DNA of 64,000 nt from Polytrichum commune (taxonomy: Eukaryota; Streptophyta; Polytrichopsida; Polytrichales; Polytrichaceae). The stretch spans positions 66,663,554 to 66,727,553 of the forward strand of contig OX485803.1 of the NCBI GenBank assembly GCA_950295325.1, in the 5' to 3' direction. Every line of letters starts with the position of its first letter. Position 1 is the first letter of the stretch. The translations under genes and the position numbers were made by a program. The notes below the pieces were generated by a model. That model did not search any database. It was not told the DNA's origin and was given only the letters and a program-made list of their open reading frames with translations. Positions 21,096 to 34,500 of the stretch are shown here, piece by piece.

Positions 21096-23216
21096 ACAAT
21101 GACAAACATGACTTACTTGAAAAGCAAAAAGTCATGAGTGACACCATCATGGTGGCAACAGAATTCACACTTGACAGGCTTATTAGTCACTTGGATGGTG
21201 AATTCAGCTGTAGGAATTAAAATGTGACAAATCTATAAGATGCAGATGGTAGTTACAAACCTAGTAGTATTCATTAGTATAGGGCACCGTGAATATCGCA
21301 TCGATCCACACTTGATTCTAGGTGTATTGCGTGAACCAAGTACATCAAATGCTAGTTTTAGCTCAATGGCAGTTAAAGGGCGTCAATCTAGGGTTGTTTT
21401 TCCACCTCACAACCTCCCCGTGCCAAAGGAACCTTCTTGTGTGCCATGCACGGGTATAATAGTCCTTGTAGACTCCTAGAATTTGCATGTGCAATGGTAG
21501 AGTAAGGTTGCACGCGGATTTTATGCACCACCTATAAGCTAGTGGAAGACATCAAAGCCACAACGTCATCCGATATGTTATTACTTCTTTTCACAAAACA
21601 ATGAGCTTGTATTGGAAACTTTGCAAAGCATCCGAGTCCTTCACCTGCAGAATTGTGAGTTTGTGAATCCGGACTTAAAGATATTGCATCAAGATTAACT
21701 AAGTATACATGGTTTCACTCAAGGGAAGACACCATCATGGTTGCAACAATATTCAGTTGAGTCTAAGCTAGTCTTGGATGGTGATTTCGGCTAAAGAAAT
21801 CAAATGTGTTCTTTAACTTGATGATACATGATATGATAACAGCAAATGTGTTCATTAGTATAGGCCAAGTTGTGGGAATTGTGTCCCACGCTTGTAGGCA
21901 TATTGGGTGTACCAATGTTGATCAAAGTATGCTATTTTAAGCTTGGTATTTAAAAGGTGTCAATCTAGGGTTGTTATTCACTTCACAACCTCTCCGTGCC
22001 CAAGAGTCCTCCATGTATCATGCCATTCACAAGTATGATAGCCTATGATTTTCTTGTACAATGCTAGAATAAGGTTGCACACGGATTTATGCACCACCTA
22101 ATCTAGTGGAACCCATCAAAACCACATAGATATTCCTCCATATATCTTTTCACCAAAAAAAATGAATCCTACTAAGTGTGTTTTAGAAGCTTTGTAAAGT
22201 ACCTAAGTCCTTGGGCTACAAAATTGTGATTTTTTGAATCTTGTGTGACAAATGACACCTTAAAATTCAAAAGGAAGACCAAAGCACAACAATTTTGCTA
22301 GGAAAAACTTGATTGTTGGAATGTTAAATGATCCATTGGTATTAAAAAGTACATTGTAATGTATGTAACTACTCACTACTAGAAATTTAGAGTCACATAT
22401 CGTCTATGTGACACCTAACTTGCAATTATGTTGCTTTGTGAACCTTGCTTCTTAAGGTAAGCTTGAATAAAATTATGATCATTTCCCAAATTTCATGAGT
22501 TTTGTCAACTTGAACTCGAAGTAGCCAATTTAGCAACCAAGTAGGCCAATTGAAGGTAGATTTGTTTGTGGAAATGGAGACTGAAGGGAAGGTGTTCCTT
22601 AACCTAAGCCTAGAAGGAAATGGCATTCCTTGGCTATAGGTTGTATCCTTATAAAAGGAGGAGGGAAGCAACCAATGTTCTTTGTCTTGTGTTGCCCATT
22701 GTTGTCTCAGTAACTTGGCCTTTGACATGCAATATATTGAAGAACTAGTTGAAGAGTTTGACTCAAGTCACCTCCATAATATGGGTGCCATGGCGTGGTT
22801 CACTTTAGGGAAATATGTTGTTTAACTTTCTACACAAGGTTGCCCTCACTCCAAACTTAGATGTGTTGATTTCATCTAACTAGAAAACGTGAGAAGTCTT
22901 GCTCATAGTTGCTCGTAGTTGAAGGTTTTGGAAGGTCGTTTTGAGGTTTAACATATTATTATAGGTTGAAATTGGTGTTGGAAGGAGTTAAACTATATGC
23001 ACTTGGATGCAACTCTCATATGTCTTGATGTTGTTGTTTTATCATATTCAAAGTTCCCTTTCCAACTATTGAGATTCTAAGAGGACCATCGTCAAATTGA
23101 AGAAAAATTAACCTTGAAGCACATTGCAGGGAGACATATTATCAAGGTCATTAAAGAAGTGGGAGTGACGCTAACATTACTTCAATTGATTCAAGGAATT
23201 GTGGCATTCGTTCATC
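21096..23216. other. Intergenic region upstream of the laccase gene
   Basis: Two diverged direct copies of a segment of about 550 bp are seen (near 21150-21700 and 21720-22270; shared text such as GTCAATCTAGGGTTGTT and TTGCACNCGGATTTATGCACC). No gene is recognised. The laccase promoter should lie in its last part, but I see no convincing TATA box. Confidence 0.5.
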
Positions 23217-26200
23217 ATGGCAAGACACAATATTGTGATATTGGGGTCCATGGTTGTAGCCCTCATTCTGATAATTGTGCTAAACACCGAACCTGCATCA
23301 GCAACAAGAAGTCGATTGCATGCAAACCACCATTTTCCTCAAACCCATTACCTATTCTGGACGGTATATAACTTCTCTCATACCCATCATCATCATCATC
23401 ATCATCATCGTCGTCATCGTCATTGTCATCATCCTAATTATTTTTAGAAGCCTTCTACACCGAGGATAACTCTCTTGTAAAATATGAACCACATGCAATA
23501 AAAAGATAATCTTAATGGGACTATGAAGTAAATTGTAGATATTGTGAAATCTTTCAAATATTTGATGAAAATTCTTGAAATATTCTTATTCATTCTCAAA
23601 ATCAATTTCTAATATCTTGTATTTATGTTTTAAAAGAATAATAATTTTTTTACTTCTGTAGATTTTATTGCACATGGTTCCCATGTATCGTACAAAGAGT
23701 GATCTCCCCAGGCATAAAATCAGCCATATTTTTACCTTAACAAGCATCGTACATGCATCAGTCCCAATGCACTAGCATGTAGATCAATGAATGGGGAGAA
23801 CCAACCACTACTTACAGATGAACCAGTTGAAGTTCAAGATTTCAGGAAAACTACCGACCTGCTTAGAGGAATTCAGAGAATATACCTCAAATTTATAAAG
23901 GAAAACTGAAAGATGTCAAGATGTAACCAGTTGGACTTGAGAACACTAGGATGTCATCCAAGTATGTCCAAAACTCCCCCCAGACATTGATGTAGATGAA
24001 ACCTGTAATCAAATGTTTCATCATATGACCACCAGATAGGCATGTTAGATAGTACATGTAGAGAGAAAAACAAACCATTCTCATCACCCATTGGTTGATA
24101 TTTAGTAATCAACCTAGATCATATGAAGTTTTCATAACACTCCTCAGCTGATGAGTTGTGTTTAGTTGTCCGGCCTTCATATTCAGTATGAAGCACTGGG
24201 ATTTCAACAACCGGAGGCTTTATTCTCGAATCAACTGCGAGGCTCATGAACACACCTCATCGACCGAGTAATGTTATGTTGCATGCCTGTATTAATGTCC
24301 TTTATTTTGTGATGTTACATTGCGTGCAGGTGGAGACCAAGAATGTGACTCGAGCCTGTGTTACTGTTCCCATTCCGACCATAAATAATATGTTTCCAGG
24401 CCCAACTGTACATGTCAATGCAGGTGACACAGTCGTCATCACGGTGACCAGCAAAGTGGACGACCCCATCACTATCCACTGGTGAGCTCGGAATCCAATA
24501 TCTGAAAGATTCGTTATTGTTCGTTTTTATTTTTATTTGGAGGGGAAGGAAGGGAGGGGATTAAGCTACATATGTACATATATATGTACATATGTATAGA
24601 GAGAGAGTCTAAAGTTCTGGCAGCTCAACAACACTGGCAACACCAGTACATTGTTTATGGTATTTAGTGTCGTGCACATTATTGGTGAACAGTCTTAAAT
24701 AGAGGCTTAGAGGCTTGAAAGAGTCACGTTCATTGATTATCAAAATGATCGTCTTTGTCAACATCCGTAATTTTTTGAAGTGAAAATAAATCTACATCGT
24801 GACATTTAGCGTAGCACACTGGGATATTTGAGATGATAGTTATGCATTTTAACAAGCAAGGGGAATATACTAGTGACTATACTCATGGCAAGTGTCATGT
24901 GTTTACATTTTAGTATGTAAGAGGAAAATACTCTTGAGCATATTAATGACAGGTGTCATTTGTGTGCACCTACTTGTAGACCATTGTTTAACATAAGCAT
25001 GCACTTCATAACACTATTGATGCCAAGATATTAGTGAGCGCAATCGAATGTCAAGTATCATGAAGTGACACTAATGACGACGTTGTTGATCGTTATTACA
25101 TCCTAGCTTATGTTTCAAAATAGGGCAAGTGACACTATTACGCATGTGACACTAAATACAGTAAACAGTGTGCTGGTGCCAGTAGGAATGGTCAATTTGT
25201 CTTCTCAAATGGGCCTCAAAACTTTTGGTCCAACAGAAGTGTGATGTCCCCTCAGTTTTCTTTGGAGTAAGTGATGATAAAAGTCAAATTTATAAGGAAC
25301 AATATGTTCGTACTTGTACAGCACTGGCTCTGTGAGATCTTTGGGTCGTTGAAATCTGGTCTGCAATGTCAGCACTCCTGCACAACCTCTCTGTCAACAA
25401 CAGATTTTAGTTTAGCACATGAAGCCTACCACCTAGTCTGAAAGTTGTTGTGCATTCAGGTCCCAGTGGCCTTCAGTAATAATGTATCTGGCAATGGAAT
25501 AAACTTGTTTCATTTTACTTTTTAAGAAAATGAGGAATTACTGTGCCTGCGTTCTCACAAACTGTTTAATGATTAACGCTAAATGGGTGATAAACACTGG
25601 TGGAGTCCTTTAAGGGATACAGCATTCACCAAGTCCAGGTCATTTTATCAGGCAATCTCCATGTACCCAAAATCAAAACATGCCAATTTTTTGAATCCGT
25701 CGAGTGTCGCCTCTGAAACTCAGTACACTGATATGTGCAATTAGGTTGTTTTCGCAAACAGGTTGCTTCTTTACCCATGCAAATTGTCTGGCGTCAAAAT
25801 CAGATCATCAAAATATATAACTTTGTCTATTCATCCGAATAGAAACTACGGTTTAAGAAAAAATTGAATCAGGTTTTTCTCGATGTGGTAAAAAAATATT
25901 CAAGATGATGTGGAATGCTGATACCCTTTTGTTGGGCAACCTAATTTTGTGTTTGTGTGTGTATATATATCAGTGGAGATGGATTACATTTATTAAGTCT
26001 TGTGCTAATTGCGTGCAGGCACGGCATCAATCAAATGATGACCAATTGGGCTGATGGAGTAGTGGGAATAACACAATGCGCCTTGCAAAATGGGGAGTCC
26101 TATACATACGAATTTACACTGATTGACCAAGTTGGGACTTTTTTCTGGCATGCACATGTTAGCTGGTTGCGGGGCACTCTTTATGGTGCATTTATCGTCC

Positions 26201-29200
26201 ACCCCATAACACCAGCCCCTTATCCCAAACCAACAGCTACATATCCCATCCTCTTTGGTAACACACTCTCTCGCATTTATTGATTGTTGCTCGCTAAAAT
26301 ATTATTAGGTTATGGCTTCTCAGTGTGTTTTGATCAGTGTACGGCTCAACTGAAAGCATATATATGGTTTGTGGTTCTATTGTGGGCACTTTTGACTCCA
26401 CAGACTATTTTGACAGTTGGATCAGATCAAGAATTAGTTGATCTGGTTAATAATTTCAAATCCAGATGCTTATCAATTCAAGTTTCAAAATCGAAGTTGA
26501 GATGCAAAAGTTATAGGAGGTCAAAGTGAATATTCTTTTCATGTTGAAGGGATCGTATATATAGGCCCTCCCGATTCTCTTAACTATTCACTACAAGCAT
26601 ATGAGTTATGGGAATTATCATGCATCACTTAAAACATGCCTTACATCACTAGAAAATTTGTGAATCTATTTACATTGCAAAGGATGATAACCTAGGATAT
26701 ATATGTTGGTAGTGATTTCACATAGATTCTAAGCATTAGGGTTCAATCTCATTATAATATGTATCCTTTTGGTGGATGGTCTTAACTACAAGCCTTGCCA
26801 TATACCCCGCACATGTAGGTGTTGAATTAAGAAGAGGACCACATAAGGCCTAAATTAGTTTTGATCAAGCTTCCCATTTAGGAATCTAAAATGGTTCTTC
26901 TCACCTTGCAGGGGAATGGTACGCTATCCCTACAGTTGCAGTGGAGCAAAATGGTCTGGCAAGTCATGGACCTTTCTTCTTTCCATCACATTTGGCATAC
27001 ACTATGGATGGTTGGCCTGGCCCTTTATACAATTGCTCCAATGGTATGTTCTCCTCAAGATGAGTGAATGAATTTTTCATATTATTAACCTATGGGCCAA
27101 ATATTATACATGAGGAGAATTGCCACAAACCATAACAATACCACACGGCTACAATATCGGACATAGTGGTAATCGTGAGGTTTGCATGCTAAAGTTTATC
27201 TTCTTTGTGCCCATGTCTAATGAGGACATGACACACCATTCTATTCTAAAACGGTTAGCGCTACGGTTTGATAACCTATGATGTCAGCAAGGGATTCATC
27301 ACAATTGTATACAAGAATGTTATCTCATGAGATATGAGGGTGCTATTTGGTCACTTTTCTTATTCAAACCCCTATATTTGGTTGGTGTGTGGTTAGGTGA
27401 GAATCAAAAAACAACACCTTGAAGATACATGTTTAAAAGAGATTGGACTAAAAAAAAAATTATCAAGTACTCCACACTCAATAGTGACACAGTTTGAAGG
27501 ACCTAGTATGCATTCAATCAAGGAATCAACAAACATGCACTTCCAATAACCATTACTAAATCAGGGTTGGTCTGACTTTTAATCCAATTTTTGCTAATAC
27601 CTCATTGTAGATTTACTAATGTACCACAAGTTTCATTGCACAAATATAATTGGTAGAAGTTGGAGAACATGAAAATTGAACCAACTATCACCCACATACC
27701 TTAATGCTAGTTCTCATAAGATTTCATTTTGCCACTAACTGTTGTAGCATCTATTTTACACAGGTAATTTTACTACGCTAAAAGTTGTCGCTGGTCAAAC
27801 CTACTTGCTGCAGCTCGTGAACGCAGCACTGAACAACAACTACTTCTTTCAGATTGCAAATCACACAATGACAGTTGTTGCAGCTGATGGAGAATATTTG
27901 AAGCCGTTTAATACCACAATGGTGGTGATCTCCCCTGGCCAATCCATTGATGTCTTGGTTACGGCCAACCAACGAGTAGGTAAGTACTAAGGGCAGAATC
28001 CAGACTAGGCAAAGGTTTACATTATAGTTTGTCCTCACTACCTCTTAACCCTGCAACCTTTTAGCAGTTTTGTCCGGACTGTGTAAGCTCTCTTTATACA
28101 GGATGATATGAAGTCTTCATCAAATGATTTCAAAGATATTTTTGTGAGAGTCAAGAATCATAATCGACCAAGATAACAAGCAATCAGAAAGTACATCACA
28201 ATGTATATGTATATTGTATAATATCAAAATCCTCATATAATGAGAGGCCCAAAGTAGGCTCAAAAAGTGTTGAGGTTAAACAACAAGATTTGTATAATTG
28301 GGTTCGGTTTGTTCTGAAGAAACAATCCTGCATTTTTTAAGCTTTACAAAACATCTTGTGTAACAACACTATAAACTAGAACCCATATCGAAGAAACCAT
28401 CTATGAAATCGATGGACTGGTAACGAAGTTTCTTGTAGAGCAGCACAAGTTGGTCTTAGAATTGGCTCAAGAATCAAACAGATTGGACTAATGTGCTGAA
28501 TGTTTACATATGGTACATTGCTCTTCAGGAAAATATTATTTTGGGATCAGCGGCTGGGAGCCTCTATTTTTGGGTTTGGATGTTACAACACCTGCGATTG
28601 GAGTTATGGAGTATAATGAGTCGTCACCATCTGCAACCCCCGTCATGCCAAATTTCCCCGACGTCGGCCCAGAAACAGTCATGTTGGGATACCCATTTTT
28701 TGAAAACCTGTTCTCTTTGAAAGACGTTAATCTTCCCCATAATGTGGACCGGGAGCTTGAGTTCGCAACAGCAATCGCAAGCATCGAATGCACAGATGCT
28801 GAAATGTGTTTTAACACATTTGTTCTTGGGAATGGATCAAAATTTGGATCCACCATCAACAACGTCACCTTCGATATCCCGACGAATAACTCAATTTTGC
28901 AAGCCTACTTCTTTGACATCCCGGGTGTATACACCACCGACTTCCCGCCCGTCCCGCCTCTTTTATTGAACTTCACACAAGACTCTCTTGTTCTCCCATA
29001 TATGAGGACGGCTGAGAGGGGGGCCAAAACCTTGGTGCTAAAATATAACCAGACCGTGCAAATTGTGCTGCAAGACCTCAACGTGTTCTTTTTGGACTAT
29101 CACCCATTCCACTTGCACGGACACAACTTCTATGTCATTGGCACAGGTTTCGGCAACTTCAATGCAAGTACTGACCCTCAGAACTTCAACTTAAAGGATC

Positions 29201-30248
29201 CACCAAGTCGGTATACAGTTGGAGTCCCAGCTGGAGGGTGGGTTGCCATCCGTTTTGTAGCCAACAATCCGGGTGAGTTTTAGGGTTTAGGGTTTTGCGG
29301 GAACTCAGTCATGCATTCTTTAGCATGCCATCCTCATGTGGGGGTCACACACATTCGGAAATACAGTTGTTAGAATGAGGTTTGGTAGATGGAGGTAAAA
29401 GAATATTGACCTTGACATGTGCCTAACCTTGGGGAGGAGCTTGGTTTCAAAGTTGGTCATTCTTTATATTGGGTAGAAGTGTCTGTTTTCAACTCCAATC
29501 CAAAACTGAGGCTTAAAACCACTGTCTCTTATCGGAATTGACAGCGGGCATTTCTACCCAATATAAAAGGGTCCAACCTTGAGGCCAAGCTCCCCAAGGT
29601 TAGACACAGGCAAGGCCAACACTCTCTTACCTTGGCCTACCGAACTATGTTTCAAAATCAATGGTTTCAAACAGGCAAGGGAATTATTGTATACAAGTGC
29701 ACCTCTTTCTCATCCAACAAGAACACCTTTAATCATATGTAGGTCAGAGGTTACCTCATTTAGATCATTCAACACCAAAATTAACTTCAAAGACTCCACA
29801 TTAGCCTCACCTGAAATGAATCAACCACGAACCTATAGAAAGGGTAGGTTATTAACAATTCCGTCTCACCAGTTACCTTAAACGCAAGCAACCCTCACAT
29901 GAGTGTTTGACATCTACCTCTCTTTGCACCCATGTTTGAGAAACTTTCATCACCAGTATTTCCATGCCCTAGTATCCTAATCTTTTGGGGCTCCAATCTA
30001 CTCATCTCTTGCTGGATGTGACAGGAGTGTGGGCCTTCCATTGTCACATAGAGAGGCATCTTTCATGGGGCATGAACATGGCCTTTATCACAGAGGATGG
30101 ATTTTGGCCAGATGAAATGTTGCCACCCCCAAGGTTCCCTCCTCCAGATTGCCACTGCGAGTCAGCTGATCCACTGCGAAGCTTTAGTGAACAAACCCCC
30201 ATGTCCTCTAACTTCCAAAGTTTCAGCAAAATAGCTTTGAGAGGTTGA
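23217..30248 (+). CDS. Laccase (multicopper oxidase), seven exons
   Basis: Exons 23217-23363, 24330-24481, 26019-26257, 26912-27043, 27764-27979, 28529-29272, 30025-30248; all GT-AG, phases fit, 617 aa. Laccases oxidise phenols such as monolignols in the cell wall with four coppers, reducing oxygen to water. An N-terminal signal peptide is visible (MVVALILIIVLNTEPASA). Copper ligands: HWHG (exons 2-3 junction), FFWHAHVSW, HPFHLHGHNFYV, and HCHIERHLSWGM with the axial Met. Many NxS/T sites suggest glycosylation. The length is a little above typical plant laccases (about 560-590) because of a C-terminal tail after FPPPDC, rich in Ser. Start chosen for the signal peptide. Introns carry two MITE-like insertions. 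It looks intact. Confidence 0.92.
23384..23432 (+). repeat. (CAT)n/(CGT) microsatellite in laccase intron 1
   Basis: CATCATCATCATCATCATCA continuing into CGTCGTCATCGTCATTGTCA. It starts about 20 bp after the exon 1 donor, so read-through translation would give a His tract. Confidence 0.9.
24631..25184 (+). mobile_element. MITE in laccase intron 2
   Basis: The left TIR (ACACTGGCAACACCAGTACA then TTGTTTATGGTATTTAGTGT, 24631-24670) is inverted at 25144-25184 (GACACTAAATACAGTAAACA then GTGTGCTGGTGCCAGTAG). About 554 bp, non-coding. The core TATTTAGTGT also occurs in the 20067 family. Confidence 0.75.
29409..29620. mobile_element. Fold-back element in laccase intron 6
   Basis: CCTAACCTTGGGGAGGAGCT (29422-29441) and ATATTGGGTAGAA are repeated in reverse complement at 29558-29610 (TTCTACCCAATAT, AGCTCCCCAAGGTTAG). 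About 210 bp. Confidence 0.75.
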
Positions 30249-31582
30249 GGAACCAATCAATTCCAAGCTTCAAGTCTTGCACTTGACATCTCGATTGATT
30301 CGACTTCAAAAATGAGCAGGAGCTGATGATTCAGGGCAGGTAATTAAGAAGTTCACTGAGTTTATCTGGGCAGCATCTGTGACTCAATCTTTAAATGTCA
30401 CAGTAGGCATGATAAGATTGTTGCAAGGGACTTTGGGACTTTGTTTAAGAACACATATTATTCTATCTTCAGCCAACTTGGCAGCTGCTCTGAAGTCGCC
30501 AAGTTGTTAATTAGTTCAATATTTTCCAGCAACCAACAATTCAGGGATCTCCACTTTCAAATTCAGGATCACTCGACAGGGAGAAGAAAGTCCATTGATT
30601 TTGAAGGGTTCCTCCAAGAATATATACACCTATTAGTACCTTTAGTTGGTAGTGGTAGTGTAATTCTAGTCATATATATAGAATCAAATCTTCAAAAGCC
30701 TTTGCAATCACTACAATGTAGTTCTTAGATATCTGAGCAACTTGATATCATCTGAACTGAAAAAAACTCTATCTAATAATATTGAAATACCACTTGAGGC
30801 TATCAGCACCACTTATTTATATCTGATTTGCAGTCAACATCCAAGTCTCTCATCACAACACCCTTTCCCAACAAGTTTCTGAATTGCCAAGGTTCTAAAT
30901 TGCACAGGAGCGTATTACTAACAACTTTGAATAATTTCCGGCTAATGGCAGTGGTGGACCATTTGGCAAGTCTCATACCAATAACAATATCAATCTTGAT
31001 AGTTTTGATTACTCCCATGTATGCAATTTTGACTAAAATGAAAATATACATTTAATTGTAAGCCGGGTGTAGTCACTTTTTGAGCCTAGACAGTCGTGGA
31101 ATATGTTACAATGAGCTTTTCATACAATGCACTTTTGTTTCCACCAAAAAGGTTTGGCATACCAGACGATCAATCCTCCTCGGACTCCCAAAGGAGTCTC
31201 GTGTTTGAATGATGGCCCTGTAATTTTTTCACCGAAGGGTGAATGGATTTCTCAGCTGACAGCCTGGAATTTCGAGCTTTGCCACAGACCTCCGCGTGTT
31301 GTATGTTCAAGAAATCCCTGGATTTGATCCAGCCTCTTGAGATTCCCTCAAAACATTTTCGTCCTGATTTCTGCTTGGTCGTGGTCACGTAATTTTAAGT
31401 TGAGATCACAATGAGCAGTGCACACTCTAGTTGTCTCCAACACCTTGGCAGTTCTCCATTTATATCACTTTTTGTGGGTAGAGAGACAACTAGGGGACTG
31501 TGTGAACACAGCAGTCTTGAAACAATAGTTTGTCCATAAAAAGAGGCTGTAGAATTTTACAGCCCTGCTGTAAGCCATGCTG
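30249..31582. other. Intergenic between convergent laccase and SCAR genes
   Basis: 3' flanks of both genes. Only short frames, none supported. Confidence 0.5.
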
Positions 31583-34500
31583 TTAAGAATCACTCCAGTC
31601 ATCTTCAGCATCATCTTCATCATCACTCCCAACAAAGGCCTAAAAAGTCACAGGACAAGGCACCAAAGTATCATATAAGTTGGTCTATTCAGGTCCAGCC
31701 TAGACACAAAGTATCAGAGTTAATCCTTAAAGTCTCTCAATAACTTATGGTTTGGTAGAGAGTTTCGCCCCACTTTTGACAATTTATAATATTGAGGAGC
31801 GTTCAAGTGATGTCGGAACCCCCAACTTTGGTGAATTGAAGCAGAGGTATTTGACTCTGGCCAAGAGACAGTTATATAGAAATGACTTCCTCGTCAAACT
31901 TTTGAGAGCACAATTTAGGTGCCTTCAAACATTTGCCATGAAATTCAATTTTATATAGCTGTCTTTTGGCCAAAGTCAAACGCCTCCCATTTGTTTCACC
32001 AAAATTAGGTGTTCTGACATCACTTGCACATTCCTCAAACATTATAAATGGTCCAAAGTGGGTGAAACTCTACAAAATCACGAGTTTTTGAGATGCTTTA
32101 AGTAATACTCTAATGTCTTAAAAGAAAATTCTAATCCAAGGACAATCATACCAAACTTCACCTTAATAGTCCCAAGCCAAAACAAAGAGAGGTATGGGAC
32201 TCATGGGACACATCCAGGATGCTCAAACAAGTTGGTTCAAGATTGTGAGCGAACACTGAACACTGATGAAAACTGATGACAACCTCCAAAAACTACATAA
32301 CCATGAAAAGGTGGTGCCTTACCTGACGTATGGCATTTGCCTTCTCAAGAATAGCAGCCACATTGATGTTAGCTGCAGGTCGTAGTGCAGGTTCATTTTT
32401 CTCCATGCTGTCTGTTCTTCGAAGATTGAACGACTGCAAAAGTACAAGGTACCAGGAATGAGCCATGATCCACACATAGGCAGTCCAAACTCTTGCTGAC
32501 AGCCCATTTGTGAAAGTGAAAGTCTACCCCACACTCAGGTTAGAGTAGACGTACATTGATTATCTTGGTCCAAAGTGTCACTTGTCATCATGAGTGGTTC
32601 AAACATCTTAGACAGAAACTGCCCATTCAGACCTGAACTTATGGTACTGTTACCAAACCTTGCAACTTCTAGCAGTAGGACTTTACCTTGGTTCTGATTT
32701 GTTCAAGCAACGCACATCTATCAAGTGAAGCTGGAAGTGTCCTATGCATAGACTCCTGCGATCCACGAGTCAACACCTTGAGCTGCAATCCAATTTTAAA
32801 CACAGCATCAGCACCAGTTTTTCCCACATTACCCACCCAGTCAGAAACCTGCAAAATCTCAAGCCTTGCAGTAAGCAGCCCTTGAAAGAATATTACCTGC
32901 TCTTACTCTTTATTTTACTCTGAAATCACAAGAATTGTTAAGTTCACAGATAAAGTTCATCTTTCACTTCCAATTAATCTCCATCTCCACATAAGGTAAA
33001 CGTGCCTAATTTGGTTACTTATCTTAATAAAACACCTATCTTTGATTGGTGTGTGGTTAGGTGTGGATCTAAGAACGGACACCAAAAAAATAAATGTTTA
33101 GAAGAGATTGGACTACTGCTCAATATTTGTTAACCATTATAGGCCTAATAGTCAGCATAATTTGGGGGACCTACTTGGTTCTTTTATGGTTCTGGCAGTT
33201 TTGCCTTTGAGAAAACATAGCAGCAGAAAACTCCACATATTGTTGCTAAATTCTCATATCACAATCACAGATCAAAGAAAAATCCTAACCCTTGAAATCC
33301 AAGTTGAGAATCGTGGAAAATAGCAAAATGTAACCATTTAAGACACATTTACCTTAACTGCAAACTTACCATGTTTCTATCATGCTGTGCAATGGCAGCT
33401 GCTAGGGCATCATGTGTACTCAGTGTTTTCCGAATGTCAAATCCTGCTGCCGGTGGCTTGTTGGCTTGTTCGGCAGTGGTACTCATATTTGCTCCACTCG
33501 CATTTAATGATTGTTGACCTTCTTCCACAGGGGGTGAGTCTATTACTCCAGAAGTATACAGCTGTGACTCAGTGACAGACTTCTTAGAGGGCAGATAACC
33601 AATGTCCGAATGTGTAACAACAATAGGAATGAACTTATTTGGACGAGGACAAGGAGGAGATTTATCAAGCACCTCCTCATCTGATCCTTCCCGTGGAAGT
33701 TGTTGGCCTGCTGCTGTTTTTGCTAAAGGTTCCAATTCAGGGGCATGGTGCTCACCTACATCACCATATTCATCCTCGTTATTACTTCTGGAAGGTTCTC
33801 CAGGAGAGAAATCACCTTCTTCCATCGACATTGTTGGTGAGTCTGGAGGAAGAGGGGAATCTGGCAAGCGATAGACTCCCACTCCCGCATTGGGGGTGCC
33901 TTTTTGTGGAGATGTTGGTGAGGAATCACTTGAGGCTGAGGAACCATCGATATCATCAGAGCTTCCTGACCTCACCATCCACTTTCGAGGCGATTCAGAA
34001 TCAGAGGGCGGGGGTGGTGAACAAGGGGGGGAATTGGATACAGACCGGCAGACCAGATTTGGGGGGAGTGAAAAGTCTGGCTTCGGAGGTGACACATGGT
34101 TGGATCTACCACGCCATCGCAGAGAGCTAGCCTCCTCTGACAACACAGATTTAGTTGGAGAATATGGAGGTGAATTTGAAGAAGACCTTACTAGTGGTGA
34201 AGTTAGTTGTAGGTGTCTAGATTGTGGTTTTGGTGGCGACTGTGCACTTGTCCCCCCTTGCCACAGACCATTGGATTTAGATTTCTCATGTTCCCTTCCA
34301 CTCTCCTCTTCCCTGGGTGGGGAGTCTGGTGGAGAGTTGGATGCCAGACTATTCTGGGATCTGGAATTCCTCCTCCCTGTAACTATAGGTCTGAGGATGG
34401 TTGTGTCTACAATTTGAGATGGGCTGGCTGAGTCATACTTAGCTTGCAGGCACCTTGATGAACCCTGCAGCAACAATGGATCCTGTTGTCCAACAAAACC

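Noticed and set aside
33602-34417. Plus-strand frames opposite SCAR exon 7
   Set aside because: Low-complexity antisense of the Ser/Pro-rich coding exon; no start context, splicing or similarity.
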